DNA of 64,000 bases from an uncultured Bacteroidia bacterium (GCA_902790635.1 CADASN010000014.1:1-64000), one strand, 5' to 3'. Counted from the stretch's first letter, positions 16,101 to 24,950 are shown. Program-made: numbers and translations. The notes: a model not told the origin generated them from the sequence alone.

Positions 16101-17180
16101 ATGGCTATCACCCTCAAACAGGGCTGCAAGTACGCCCTTCTCGTCCCCACTTCGATGGGACTCCGCATTACCCCCGAAAACGGCCAGCCGGTCCAGAGCA
16201 GCGACATCTTCCGCCTCCAGGCCACCAGCGCAGAGACCAATGTCGCCAGCGTGGCCTCTTACCTCGGCCTTCCCGTCAAGGTCCTGACGACCTTTGTCAA
16301 AGGCAGTCCCTTTGCTTCTTTCATCAAGTCCAACCTCCGCGCCCGCGGAATGGATTTCGAAGGACCTGAGGTGGCGCAGGGCGGCCCCTGGGGCTATCGT
16401 CACCAGATCAACATCGCCGACAGCGGCTACGGCTCCCGCGGACCCCGCGTCTGGAACGACCGTGCCGGTGAAGTCGGCCGTACGCTCAATGTCAAGGATT
16501 TCGACCTCGACCGCATCTTCGGCCAGGAGGGCGTCCAGATCGTCCACCTCTCCGGCCTGATCGGCGCCCTGAGCCCCGAGACCAGCAAGTTCTGCCTCGA
16601 GATTGCCCGCGCTGCCAAGAAATACGGCACCCGCATCGCTTTCGACCTCAACTACCGCGCCTCCTTCTGGATCGGCCGCGAGCAGGAGCTGCACGACATC
16701 TTCTCCGAGATCTGCTCGATCGCGGACATCCTGATCGGCAACGAAGAGGACTTCCAGCTCTGCCTGGGCATCGAAGGCCCCGAGGCCGGCGGCAAGGACA
16801 TCGCTGCCAAGATCAACGGCTTCAAGGAGATGATCGGCCGCGTCAAGGCCCAGTATCCCAACGCCCAGGTCTATGCCACCACGCTCCGCCAGGTCAACAA
16901 CACCAACAGCCACAACTGGGGCGCCATCATGCTCGAGGGTGACAACTGGCACGTGGTCGAGCCGCGCGAGATCCACGTCCTCGACCGCATCGGCGGCGGC
17001 GACGGCTTCGTCGGCGGTCTCCTCTATGCCATCCTCAAGGGCTGGGAGCCCGAGAAATGGATCCAGTTCGGCTGGGCCACGGGCGCTCTCGCCACGACCA
17101 TGCTGACCGACTATGGCCAGCCGGCCGACGAGGAGCAGGTTTGGAGTATCTGGGCAGGCAACGCACGCGTAAAGAGATAG
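16101..17180 (+). CDS. PfkB-family sugar-acid kinase (KDG kinase or gluconokinase-like)
   Basis: A 359-residue cytoplasmic ribokinase-fold kinase. The catalytic loop DRIGGGDGFVGG holds the general base Asp301. FDLNYRASFW (181-190) resembles the FDxNxR segment of 2-keto-3-deoxygluconate kinases. It is the first gene of a tight operon with LarA-type epimerase, PdxB-like dehydrogenase, Gnd, UxaE and a mannonate-forming reductase. By homology it could phosphorylate KDG; by context (Gnd present, no mannonate dehydratase or KDPG aldolase in the window) it could make 6-phosphogluconate from gluconate. The substrate is not resolved. Confidence 0.75.
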   Translation: MAITLKQGCKYALLVPTSMGLRITPENGQPVQSSDIFRLQATSAETNVASVASYLGLPVKVLTTFVKGSPFASFIKSNLRARGMDFEGPEVAQGGPWGYRHQINIADSGYGSRGPRVWNDRAGEVGRTLNVKDFDLDRIFGQEGVQIVHLSGLIGALSPETSKFCLEIARAAKKYGTRIAFDLNYRASFWIGREQELHDIFSEICSIADILIGNEEDFQLCLGIEGPEAGGKDIAAKINGFKEMIGRVKAQYPNAQVYATTLRQVNNTNSHNWGAIMLEGDNWHVVEPREIHVLDRIGGGDGFVGGLLYAILKGWEPEKWIQFGWATGALATTMLTDYGQPADEEQVWSIWAGNARVKR

Positions 17181-17184
17181 TCCC

Positions 17185-18462
17185 ATGATGTATTTCGAAA
17201 GAGGTTCCCGCACGGATGTCATCACCGCGGAGGACACCCGGGCGATCCTGAAGCAGGTTTTTGATGCGATGGGGCCGCGCAAGCGTGTCCTGGCGATCCC
17301 GCCGGACTTCACCCGCTTCAACTCCTACGCCGGTCCGATCACGGAGATGGTCAATGACTATTTCGGCGATGCCTTGACGGATATCATGCCGGCGCTCGGC
17401 ACCCATTCCCCGATGAGCGACGAGCAGCTCTCCGTGATGTTCCCCAGCGTTCCGAAGGACAAGTTCCGCGTGCACGACTGGCGCAATGACATCGTGACCG
17501 TCGGCACCGTTCCCGGCTCCTATGTGAAGGAGGTCTCCGAAGGACGGCTTGACTATGAGATGAACGCGCAGGTCAACAAGCTCCTGCTCGACCCGTCCTT
17601 CGACCTGGTCCTGTCCATCGGGCAGGTTGTGCCCCACGAGGTGATCGGCATGGCCAACTACACGAAGAACATCTTCGTGGGCGTGGGAGGCTCCGACTTT
17701 ATCAACAAGAGCCACTTCATCGGCGCCAGCTACGGCATGGAGCGCATCATGGGCCGCGCCAAGAGCCCGGTACGCGACGTGTTCGAGTACGCCAAGGTCC
17801 ATTTCCTGTCGAAGGTGCCCATCGTGTATGTGCTGACCGTCCGGGCCAAGGACGAAGCCAGCGGCGAGATGGTGACCCGCGGCCTGTTCATCGGCGACGA
17901 TTTCGAATGCTTCCAGAAGGCGGCCGACCTGTCCCTCGCCACCAATTTCATTATGGTGGAGCGGGAGATCAAGAAATGCATCGTCTATCTCGATCCGGAG
18001 GAGTTCAAGAGTACCTGGCTGGGCAACAAGAGCGTTTACCGCACCCGCATGGCGCTGGCCGACGACGCAGAGCTGATCGTTCTGGCCCCCGGCCTCAAGG
18101 AGTTCGGCGAGGACAAGACCATCGACGGCCTGATCCGCAAATACGGCTACAAGGGTACGCCCCACACCCTGGAGTGCACCAACGCCAATGCCGACCTGCA
18201 GGCCAACCTCGGCGCTTCCGCGCACCTGATCCACGGCTCTTCCGAGGGCCGCTTCCGGATCATCTACTGCCCGGGCGACGGGATGACCCGCGAGGAAATC
18301 GAAGGCGTGGGCTTCGAATACTGCCACTACAACGACATGGTGGCCCGCTACCCGCTCGAATCCCTCAAGGACGGCTGGAACGTCGTGAACGGAGAAGAAG
18401 TGTACTACATCAGCAATCCGGCACTCGGCCTCTGGGCCTATCCTGACCGCTTCAAGGACTGA
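17185..18462 (+). CDS. LarA-family (nickel-pincer) racemase/epimerase, DUF2088
   Basis: A 425-residue lactate racemase homologue. Family-defining residues are all present when aligned with L. plantarum LarA: Asp41/Arg44 (DFTR, as Asp72/Arg75), His74 (GTHSPMS, as His108), His151 (VVPHE, as His174), Lys161 (cofactor-linked, as Lys184) and His177 (nickel ligand, as His200). The spacings His151-Lys161-His177 of 10 and 16 residues equal those in LarA. It should therefore use the nickel-pincer nucleotide. LarA homologues epimerise various 2-hydroxy acids; one group acts on D-gluconate/D-mannonate. Context with UxaE, a mannonate-type reductase and Gnd favours that reaction. It starts 4 bp after the kinase. 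Confidence 0.82.
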   Translation: MMYFERGSRTDVITAEDTRAILKQVFDAMGPRKRVLAIPPDFTRFNSYAGPITEMVNDYFGDALTDIMPALGTHSPMSDEQLSVMFPSVPKDKFRVHDWRNDIVTVGTVPGSYVKEVSEGRLDYEMNAQVNKLLLDPSFDLVLSIGQVVPHEVIGMANYTKNIFVGVGGSDFINKSHFIGASYGMERIMGRAKSPVRDVFEYAKVHFLSKVPIVYVLTVRAKDEASGEMVTRGLFIGDDFECFQKAADLSLATNFIMVEREIKKCIVYLDPEEFKSTWLGNKSVYRTRMALADDAELIVLAPGLKEFGEDKTIDGLIRKYGYKGTPHTLECTNANADLQANLGASAHLIHGSSEGRFRIIYCPGDGMTREEIEGVGFEYCHYNDMVARYPLESLKDGWNVVNGEEVYYISNPALGLWAYPDRFKD

Positions 18463-18463
18463 G

Positions 18464-19600
18464 ATGAAGATTGTATGTGACGACAAGATCCCCTTCCTCC
18501 GCGGAGTGCTCGAGCCCTTCGCGGAGGTGGTGTATCTGCCCGGGAAGCAGACGACGCCCGAGGTGGTCCGGGATGCGGACGCCATCATCACCCGCACCCG
18601 CACCAAGTGCGACGCCGCGCTGCTCACCGGATCTTCCGTGAAGGTGATTGCGACCGCCACCATCGGCTTCGACCATATCGATACCGCCTGGTGCGAGTCG
18701 CACGGCATCCTCTGGCGCAACGCCCCCGGCTGCAATTCCTGGTCCGTCAAGCAGTACATCGCTTCGGTGCTGGTCAGTCTGGCGCGACGCCACGGCCTCG
18801 ACCTGTCGGCGATGACCCTCGGCGTGGTCGGTGTGGGCAATGTCGGATCGAAGGTCGCCGAAGTGGCTTCGCTGCTGGGCATGAAGGTCCTGCTCAACGA
18901 CCCGCCGCGCGCCCGCGCGGAAGGGGAGCGGGGCTTCGTGTCCCTGGACGAGGTGATGGAGCGCGCCGACATCATCACGCTCCACGTCCCCCTGACGAAG
19001 GAAGGGGAGGACGCTACCTGGCACCTTTTCGATGCCGCCCGCATCGGGCGGCTCCGCCGGGACCAGTTCCTCTTCAATTCTTCCCGCGGCCCTGTCGTGG
19101 ACAATGCGGCCTTGAAGGCTGCCCTGAAGGCTGGAGCGCTGCGCGGCGCCGTGCTGGATGTCTGGGAGAACGAGCCGGACATCGACCGGGAACTGCTCGG
19201 ACTGCTCGAGTATGCGACGCCCCACATCGCCGGCTACAGCGCCGACGGCAAGGCCAACGGCACGACCATGAGCGTGCGTACCGTGGCTTCCGTGCTGGGA
19301 CTGCCGCTCACGGACTGGACCGCCTCCGGCGTGCCCGCGCCCGCACAGCCGCTTTCGTTCTGCATCGATGCTGCCGGCAAGTCCGGTGCGCAGGTGCTCG
19401 CGGAGGCCATCCTCCACACCTACGACGTGCAGCGGGATACGGATGCGCTGCGCGCCGCTCCCGAGCTGTTCGAGAAGCTCCGCGGGGACTATCCCGTGCG
19501 GCGCGAACCGACGGCTTTCTCCCTGCAACTCAAGGGCGGGACCGCCGAACTGGCGGGGACGCTCTCCAAAATCGGATTCCAACTAACAAACAACCAATAA
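18464..19600 (+). CDS. PdxB-like D-2-hydroxyacid dehydrogenase, catalytically complete
   Basis: A 378-residue NAD-dependent dehydrogenase resembling 4-phosphoerythronate dehydrogenase. The Rossmann motif is GVGNVG (residues 123-128) and the catalytic Arg208 (SSRGPVVD), Glu237 (ENEP) and His254 (TPHIAGY) fall at the same residue numbers as in E. coli PdxB. PdxB oxidises 4-phosphoerythronate for vitamin B6 synthesis. However, this copy sits inside a sugar-acid operon one base after the LarA gene, so it may instead oxidise or reduce a sugar acid of that pathway. A second homologue at 34293 lacks the arginine, so this copy may also be the genome's functional PdxB. Confidence 0.75.
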   Translation: MKIVCDDKIPFLRGVLEPFAEVVYLPGKQTTPEVVRDADAIITRTRTKCDAALLTGSSVKVIATATIGFDHIDTAWCESHGILWRNAPGCNSWSVKQYIASVLVSLARRHGLDLSAMTLGVVGVGNVGSKVAEVASLLGMKVLLNDPPRARAEGERGFVSLDEVMERADIITLHVPLTKEGEDATWHLFDAARIGRLRRDQFLFNSSRGPVVDNAALKAALKAGALRGAVLDVWENEPDIDRELLGLLEYATPHIAGYSADGKANGTTMSVRTVASVLGLPLTDWTASGVPAPAQPLSFCIDAAGKSGAQVLAEAILHTYDVQRDTDALRAAPELFEKLRGDYPVRREPTAFSLQLKGGTAELAGTLSKIGFQLTNNQ

Positions 19601-19609
19601 ATTATCATT

Positions 19610-21067
19610 ATGCAACCTGTTTCTGATATCGGACTCGTCGGACTCGCCGTCATGGGTGAGAACCTGGTCCTCAACATGGAAAGCAAAGGCTTCCACGTCA
19701 GCGTGTTCAACCGCACGGTCGAGAAGGTCGACAAATTCATCAACGGCCGCGGCAAGGGTAAGAACTTCTACGGTGCCCACTCCCTCGAGGACCTGGTCGC
19801 TTCCCTGAAGACCCCGCGCCGGGTCTTCCTGATGGTCAAGGCCGGCCAGCCGGTCGATGACTTCATCGACAAGCTGATCCCGCTCCTGGAGCCGGGTGAC
19901 ATCATCATCGACGGCGGCAACTCCCATTTCCCGGATACGGCCCGCCGTACTGCCTATGTGGAGAGCAAGGGCCTGCTGTACATCGGTACCGGCGTGTCCG
20001 GCGGCGAAGAAGGCGCCCTGAAGGGTCCCTCCATGATGCCCGGCGGCTCCCCGGCCGCATGGCCGCATGTCAAGCCCATTTTCCAGAGCATCTGCGCCAA
20101 GGTCGAGGACGGTTCCCCGTGCTGCGACTGGGTGGGTGAGAACGGTGCCGGCCACTTCGTGAAGATGGTTCACAACGGCATCGAGTATGGTGACATCCAG
20201 CTCATTTGCGAGTGCTACCAGATCATGAAGGATATCCTCGGCATGACCAACGAAGAGATGCACCAGACCTTCGCCGAGTGGAACAAGGGCGACCTCGACA
20301 GCTACCTCGTGGAGATCACCCGCGACATCCTGGCCAAGAAGGACGAGGACGGCAAGTACGTGCTGGACTACATCCTCGATACCGCCGGCCAGAAGGGTAC
20401 CGGCAAGTGGACGGCCATCGCTTCCCTGGACCAGGGCGTTCCCCTGACCCTCATCGGCGAATCCGTGTTCGCCCGCTGCCTGTCCGCCCAGAAGGAAGAG
20501 CGCGTCGCCGCCAGCAAGGTGCTCGTCGGCCCGAAGCCGGCCAAGTTTACCGGTGACCGTGCCGCTTTCCTGGAGGATCTCCGCAAGGCCCTCTTCTCCG
20601 CCAAGGTCGTCTCCTACGCCCAGGGCTACACGCTGATGCGTGCCGCGGCCAAGGAATACGGCTGGAACCTCAACTACGGCGGCATCGCCCTGATGTGGCG
20701 CGGCGGCTGCATCATCCGCAGCGTGTTCCTCGGCAAGATCAAGGAAGCCTTCGACAAGAATCCGGAACTGCCGAACCTCCTGCTTGACTCCTACTTCCAG
20801 GGCAAGCTCGCCGAGGCCCAGCAGAGCTGGCGCAACGTGATCGCCTGCGCAGTCATGAACGGTGTCCCGGCCCCGTGCCTCGCCGCTGCCCTCGAGTACT
20901 ACGACGGCTATCGCTGTGACCGTCTGCCCGCCAACCTCCTGCAGGCCCAGCGCGACTACTTCGGCGCCCACACCTATGAGCGCACCGACAAGCCGCGCGG
21001 AGAGTTCTTCCATACCAACTGGACCGGCCACGGCGGCGATACCGTTGCCGGTACGTACATCGCGTAA
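19610..21067 (+). CDS. gnd: 6-phosphogluconate dehydrogenase (decarboxylating)
   Basis: A full-length 485-residue enzyme converting 6-phosphogluconate to ribulose-5-phosphate, CO2 and reduced nicotinamide. Visible motifs are the N-terminal dinucleotide fold GLAVMGENL, DGGNSHFPDT, the signature GVSGGEEGALKGPSMMPGG, the catalytic Lys/Asn segment GAGHFVKMVHNGIEYGD, and a C-terminal tail ending in the HTNWTGHGG type. Neither zwf nor pgl is nearby. Its place between a LarA-family epimerase/kinase and UxaE implies that its substrate arises from uronate or gluconate rather than from glucose-6-phosphate, which is inference. Confidence 0.95.
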   Translation: MQPVSDIGLVGLAVMGENLVLNMESKGFHVSVFNRTVEKVDKFINGRGKGKNFYGAHSLEDLVASLKTPRRVFLMVKAGQPVDDFIDKLIPLLEPGDIIIDGGNSHFPDTARRTAYVESKGLLYIGTGVSGGEEGALKGPSMMPGGSPAAWPHVKPIFQSICAKVEDGSPCCDWVGENGAGHFVKMVHNGIEYGDIQLICECYQIMKDILGMTNEEMHQTFAEWNKGDLDSYLVEITRDILAKKDEDGKYVLDYILDTAGQKGTGKWTAIASLDQGVPLTLIGESVFARCLSAQKEERVAASKVLVGPKPAKFTGDRAAFLEDLRKALFSAKVVSYAQGYTLMRAAAKEYGWNLNYGGIALMWRGGCIIRSVFLGKIKEAFDKNPELPNLLLDSYFQGKLAEAQQSWRNVIACAVMNGVPAPCLAAALEYYDGYRCDRLPANLLQAQRDYFGAHTYERTDKPRGEFFHTNWTGHGGDTVAGTYIA

Positions 21068-21072
21068 TGATG

Positions 21073-21172
21073 GACGCCGCTGCGCGGTCTGTCAGACGGG
21101 CGGACGGATATTGTTTTTTCGGACAGGTTTGCCGAAAAACCAATTTCCGCTCCGCTTCGCTGCAGCGGCGTC
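21073..21172 (+). repeat. Nested inverted repeats between gnd and uxaE
   Basis: The outer arms GACGCCGCTGC (21073-21083) and GCAGCGGCGTC (21162-21172) are perfect 11-bp complements. An inner hairpin TTTTTCGG (21115-21122) / CCGAAAAA (21132-21139) lies between them. The 140-bp gap is by far the longest inside an otherwise tightly packed operon. It could be an mRNA-processing or attenuation structure or a small inserted repeat. Confidence 0.6.
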
Positions 21173-21207
21173 AGATTTTAGATAACTACTAGTAAACCAA
21201 TAACATT

Positions 21208-22353
21208 ATGTTAAAAATCGGAAAATATTCCTTCGGTACCGGCGACCGTTTCGCCCACGAGGGAGTGAACCAGCTCAAGGCCCTCATCGAGGCCGAGAAG
21301 CTCTTCGGCGTGCACTTCGTGCCCGTCTGGAACAAATCCAACCGCGAGCATAATATCATCGGCACCGAACCGCTCAGCACCCGCCAGGAGGCTGATGCCG
21401 CCGTCAAGGCACTGGGCTACAAGGACCAGTATTTCGTAGATGCGGACCACATCAACCTGAACAACGTGGACCGTTTCATCGATGCTTCCGACTTCTTCAC
21501 CATCGATGTCGCGGACTATATCGGCCATTCCGGCACGATGGAGGAGCGTTTCCTCCCGGCCATCAAGGAGGCCGGCAAGATCTACCGCCACATCGCCGCC
21601 AAGAAAGGCGAGGGCAACTTCGTGACCGAGGTTTCCATGGATGAGGTGGACGAGGCCCAGACCCCCGAGGAGCTTCGCTATATCCTGAAGGAGATTGCCA
21701 AGGAGCAGATTCCCGTCCAGACCATCGCCCCGAAGTTCACGGGACGTTTCAACAAGGGTGTGGACTACCGCGGTGACCTGGCCCGCTTCGAGAAGGAGTT
21801 CGAGCAGGACCTGCTCGTCATCGACGAGGCGGTCAAGGAGTATGGCCTGCCTGATAACCTCAAGCTCTCCATCCACTCCGGTTCCGACAAGTTCAGCATT
21901 TACCCGATCATGGGCCGCCTGATCCGCAAGTACGACAAGGGCATCCACATCAAGACCGCCGGCACTACCTGGCTTGAGGAGAACATCGGTCTCGCACTGG
22001 CCGCTCCCGAGGGGCTCGCGCTCGCGAAGAAGATCTATGTGAACGCCCTGGGCCGCATGGACGAACTGACCGTTCCGTACGCTACCGTCATCGACGTCGA
22101 CAAGACGGCCCTCCCGTCCCCCGAAGAGGTGGAGAAGTGGGATGCCGAGACCTACGCCAAGACCATGCGTCACAACCAGGCCGAGCCGCTCTACAACCCG
22201 AACTTCCGCCAGCTCATCCACGTCAGCTTCAAGATCGCTGCCGAGCTCAAGGACGAGTTCCTGCCGGCGCTCGAGAAGTACACCGATGTCATCGGCGACC
22301 AGATTACCGAGAACCTTTGCGAAAGACATATCAAGAGGCTTTTTGCTGAGTAA
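21208..22353 (+). CDS. uxaE: Tagaturonate C4-epimerase
   Basis: A 381-residue protein of the tagaturonate epimerase family, which interconverts D-tagaturonate and D-fructuronate so that galacturonate can enter the glucuronate branch. The family was first assigned in Thermotoga. Recognisable segments are FGTGDRFAHEG near the N-terminus, YFVDADHINLNNVDRFI, FFTIDVADYIG, and IHSGSDKFSIYP with likely metal or substrate residues. It is followed after 3 bp by the fructuronate-reductase-like gene, which would use its product. The family assignment is firm; the direction of flux is inferred from the pectin genes upstream. Confidence 0.85.
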   Translation: MLKIGKYSFGTGDRFAHEGVNQLKALIEAEKLFGVHFVPVWNKSNREHNIIGTEPLSTRQEADAAVKALGYKDQYFVDADHINLNNVDRFIDASDFFTIDVADYIGHSGTMEERFLPAIKEAGKIYRHIAAKKGEGNFVTEVSMDEVDEAQTPEELRYILKEIAKEQIPVQTIAPKFTGRFNKGVDYRGDLARFEKEFEQDLLVIDEAVKEYGLPDNLKLSIHSGSDKFSIYPIMGRLIRKYDKGIHIKTAGTTWLEENIGLALAAPEGLALAKKIYVNALGRMDELTVPYATVIDVDKTALPSPEEVEKWDAETYAKTMRHNQAEPLYNPNFRQLIHVSFKIAAELKDEFLPALEKYTDVIGDQITENLCERHIKRLFAE

Positions 22354-22356
22354 CAG

Positions 22357-23943
22357 ATGAAACTGACTGATATTCTTTCCAAGGGTTTCAACCCTGCGGA
22401 GTGGGAGCAGAAAGGCTACCAGCTCCCCAAGTTTGATATCGCTGCGGTTCGGGAGAAGACCCGCAAGGAACCCACCTGGGTACACTTCGGCGGTGGCAAT
22501 ATCTTCCGTGCTTTCCCTGCGGCCATGCTCAACGATGCGCTGAACACCGGCCAGTATGACCGGGGCGTCATCGTCGCCGAGACCTTCGATTTCGAAGTGG
22601 TGGACAAAGCCTATGCGCCCTACGACAACCTTTCCCTCTCCGTCAGCCTCCAGTCTACGGGTACGGTCGAGAAGAAGGTCATCGCCAGTGTCACGGAGGC
22701 CCTGAAGGCCGACTACCAGTTTGAGGACTGGCAGCGTCTCGTGGACATCTTCCGCGCACCTTCGCTGCAGATGATCTCCTTCACCATCACCGAGAAAGGT
22801 TATGGATACAACGAAGCCGACCTCGCGCGTGGCCTGAAGCCCGTCTTCGCCCTGGGCAAAGTGACCGCCCTGCTTCGCGAGCGCTGGGAGGCGGGATGCC
22901 TGCCCCTGACGGTGCAGTCCATGGACAACTGCTCGCACAACGGCGACCGTGTCAAGGCCGGTGTCATGGCTTATGCCGAGCGCTGGGTGAAGGACGGCCT
23001 CGTGCCGCAGGCTTTCCTGGATTATCTCCAGAACGAGACCCTGATCACTTTCCCCTGGTCCATGATCGACAAGATCACCCCGCGTCCCCACGGAAAGGTC
23101 AAGGCGATGCTCGCCGAGGACGGATTCGAGGACAATGAATACATCGAGACCGAGAAGCACACCTTCACGGCTCCCTTCGTCAACGCCGAAGAGACGCAGT
23201 ATCTGGTCATCGAGGACAACTACACCAACGGCCGTCCGCCGCTGGATCTCGGCGGAGCCCTCTACACTACGCGTGAGACGGTGGACAAGGTCGAGACCAT
23301 GAAGGTGACGACCTGCCTCAATCCGCTCCACACGGCCATGTCCATCTACGGCTGCATGCTGGGCTATACCCTGATCTCCGCGGAGATGGCGGATCCCGAC
23401 ATCCGTTCCTTCATCCAGAAGATCGGCTATATCGAGGCCATGCCCGTCGTGACGGATCCCGGCGTGTTGAATCCGTACGAGTTCATCGGCGCGGTGATCA
23501 ACCGCCGCCTCCCGAACCCCTTCATGCCCGACGCCCCGCAGCGTATCGCGATGGATACCTCCCAGAAGCTGGCCATCCGCTTCGGCGAGACCATCAAGAA
23601 GTACATCGCCCGCGGACTGGACAAGGAGAACCTCCAGCTGATTCCGCTCGTGCTGGCCGGCTATGCCCGTTACCTGAAAGGAATCAAGGACGACGGCACC
23701 CCGTTCGATCCTTCTCCGGATCCTATGCTCGAAGAGCTGCAGGCCATCGTGGCTCCGCTCCAGATCGGCAAGCCCGACCAGGACTACAGCTGCCTGAAGG
23801 CCCTGTATACCCGCAAGGACGTCTTCGGCCTCGACCTCTATGAAGCAGGTCTTGGCGAGAAGATCGAAGGCATGGTGAAGGAACTCTTTGCCGGCACCGG
23901 CGCCGTCCGTGCTACCCTGCACAAATACGTGGACGCCCGCTAG
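22357..23943 (+). CDS. uxuB: Mannitol dehydrogenase-family oxidoreductase, fructuronate reductase-like
   Basis: A 528-residue long-chain polyol dehydrogenase-type protein, the size of fructuronate reductases (UxuB/UxaB). It shows the N-terminal nucleotide-binding segment VHFGGGNIFRAFPAAML, the central SMDNCSHNGDRVKAGV stretch and the lysine-containing MKVTTCLNPLHTAMS typical of the C-terminal domain. It should reduce D-fructuronate to D-mannonate in the cytoplasm, directly after the UxaE step. It is the last gene of the operon and is followed by a strong terminator. The usual next enzyme, mannonate dehydratase UxuA, is not in the window. Confidence 0.82.
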   Translation: MKLTDILSKGFNPAEWEQKGYQLPKFDIAAVREKTRKEPTWVHFGGGNIFRAFPAAMLNDALNTGQYDRGVIVAETFDFEVVDKAYAPYDNLSLSVSLQSTGTVEKKVIASVTEALKADYQFEDWQRLVDIFRAPSLQMISFTITEKGYGYNEADLARGLKPVFALGKVTALLRERWEAGCLPLTVQSMDNCSHNGDRVKAGVMAYAERWVKDGLVPQAFLDYLQNETLITFPWSMIDKITPRPHGKVKAMLAEDGFEDNEYIETEKHTFTAPFVNAEETQYLVIEDNYTNGRPPLDLGGALYTTRETVDKVETMKVTTCLNPLHTAMSIYGCMLGYTLISAEMADPDIRSFIQKIGYIEAMPVVTDPGVLNPYEFIGAVINRRLPNPFMPDAPQRIAMDTSQKLAIRFGETIKKYIARGLDKENLQLIPLVLAGYARYLKGIKDDGTPFDPSPDPMLEELQAIVAPLQIGKPDQDYSCLKALYTRKDVFGLDLYEAGLGEKIEGMVKELFAGTGAVRATLHKYVDAR

Positions 23944-23961
23944 GCGGACATTCCTGAATGG

Positions 23962-23990
23962 AAAAGGCAGCCCGAGCGGCTGCCTTTTTT
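23962..23990. terminator. Bidirectional terminator between the sugar-acid operon and fabD
   Basis: AAAAGGCAGCC/GGCTGCCTTTTTT forms an 11-bp stem with a 5-nt loop. It has T-runs in both orientations and serves two convergent genes. Confidence 0.85.
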
Positions 23991-24006
23991 ATTGTTTTGA
24001 AATCAT

Positions 24007-24891
24007 TTACAGAATTGTTACCTCCGCTCCTGCGGCCGTCGCGATCCGCTTCACCAAATTCTGCAGGACGGTGCCGGGGCCGATCTCCCGGAAATCCGTG
24101 GCGCCGTCCGCGAGCATGTTCTTGACGGACTGGGTCCAGCGGACCGGAGATGTGAGCTGCTGCAGGAGGTTGTCCTTGATCCGCTCGGGATCCGTCTCCG
24201 GCAGGGCGGTGACGTTCTGGTAGATGGGGCAGCGGGGCGTGCGGACCGCGGTCTGGTCGATGGCTCTGGCCAGTGCCACACGGGCAGGCTCCATCAGCGG
24301 GCTGTGGAAGGCGCCGCTCACGCTGAGCGGCAGGGCGCGCTTCGCTCCCGCCTCCTTCATCGCCACGCAGGCACGGGCAACCGCTTCTTTTTCGCCGGAG
24401 ATCACCACCTGGCCGTCACAGTTGTAGTTGGCGGGGAGGACAATGCCTTCGATCCCCGCACAGATCTCCTCCACTTTCTCGTTCGGCATCGCGATGACGG
24501 CCGCCATCGTGCCGGGCACCTGCTCGCAGCACTTCTGCATCTCGCTGGCGCGCACGGCGACGAGGCGCAGGGCGTCCTCGAAATCCACGGCACCCGCCGC
24601 CACGAGGGCGGAGAATTCGCCGAGAGAGTGGCCGCCGACCATGTCGGGGGCGGGGAGGTCTTCGGTGCAGAGGGCCGTAGCCACGGAATGCAGGAAGATG
24701 GCAGGCTGGGTCACGCGCGTGGCGCGCAGGTCGTCGTCGGAGCCATCGAACATGATGTCCGTGAGACGGAAACCGAGGATCTCGTTGGCTCGCTCCATCA
24801 GTTCACGGGCCTGGAGGCTGCTCTCGTACAGTTCTTTTCCCATTCCCGGGAACTGGGACCCCTGTCCGGGGAAGACGTATGCTCTTTTCAT
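24007..24891 (-). CDS. fabD: Malonyl-CoA:ACP transacylase
   Basis: A 294-residue cytoplasmic enzyme that loads malonyl groups onto acyl carrier protein for fatty-acid synthesis. It has the N-terminal FPGQGSQFPGMGKEL, the nucleophile elbow GHSLGEFSAL with Ser89, Arg113 in VAVRASEMQ, and the second histidine in SGAFHSPLM. Length and motif order are those of FabD. It is monocistronic, convergent with the sugar-acid operon, and divergent from tRNA-Arg, with a -7 box 41 bp upstream of the start. Confidence 0.95.
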   Translation of the reverse strand: MKRAYVFPGQGSQFPGMGKELYESSLQARELMERANEILGFRLTDIMFDGSDDDLRATRVTQPAIFLHSVATALCTEDLPAPDMVGGHSLGEFSALVAAGAVDFEDALRLVAVRASEMQKCCEQVPGTMAAVIAMPNEKVEEICAGIEGIVLPANYNCDGQVVISGEKEAVARACVAMKEAGAKRALPLSVSGAFHSPLMEPARVALARAIDQTAVRTPRCPIYQNVTALPETDPERIKDNLLQQLTSPVRWTQSVKNMLADGATDFREIGPGTVLQNLVKRIATAAGAEVTIL

Positions 24892-24931
24892 AGGATGGTC
24901 TGTTTTTGAAAAATCGTTTCGTTTTGCAACG

Positions 24932-24939
24932 CAAATTTA
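24932..24939 (-). promoter_or_regulatory. -7 box of fabD
   Basis: TAAATTTG on the minus strand, in a divergent pair with the tRNA promoter 12 bp away. Confidence 0.6.
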
Positions 24940-24950
24940 CAAAAAAAGAG

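Noticed and set aside
21211-23922. A 900-codon open frame antisense to uxaE and uxuB
   Set aside because: It mirrors two strongly conserved genes, has no recognisable domain and arises from high-GC codon usage. Similar antisense frames at 836-2113, 3806-5797 and 31642-34302 were rejected for the same reason.
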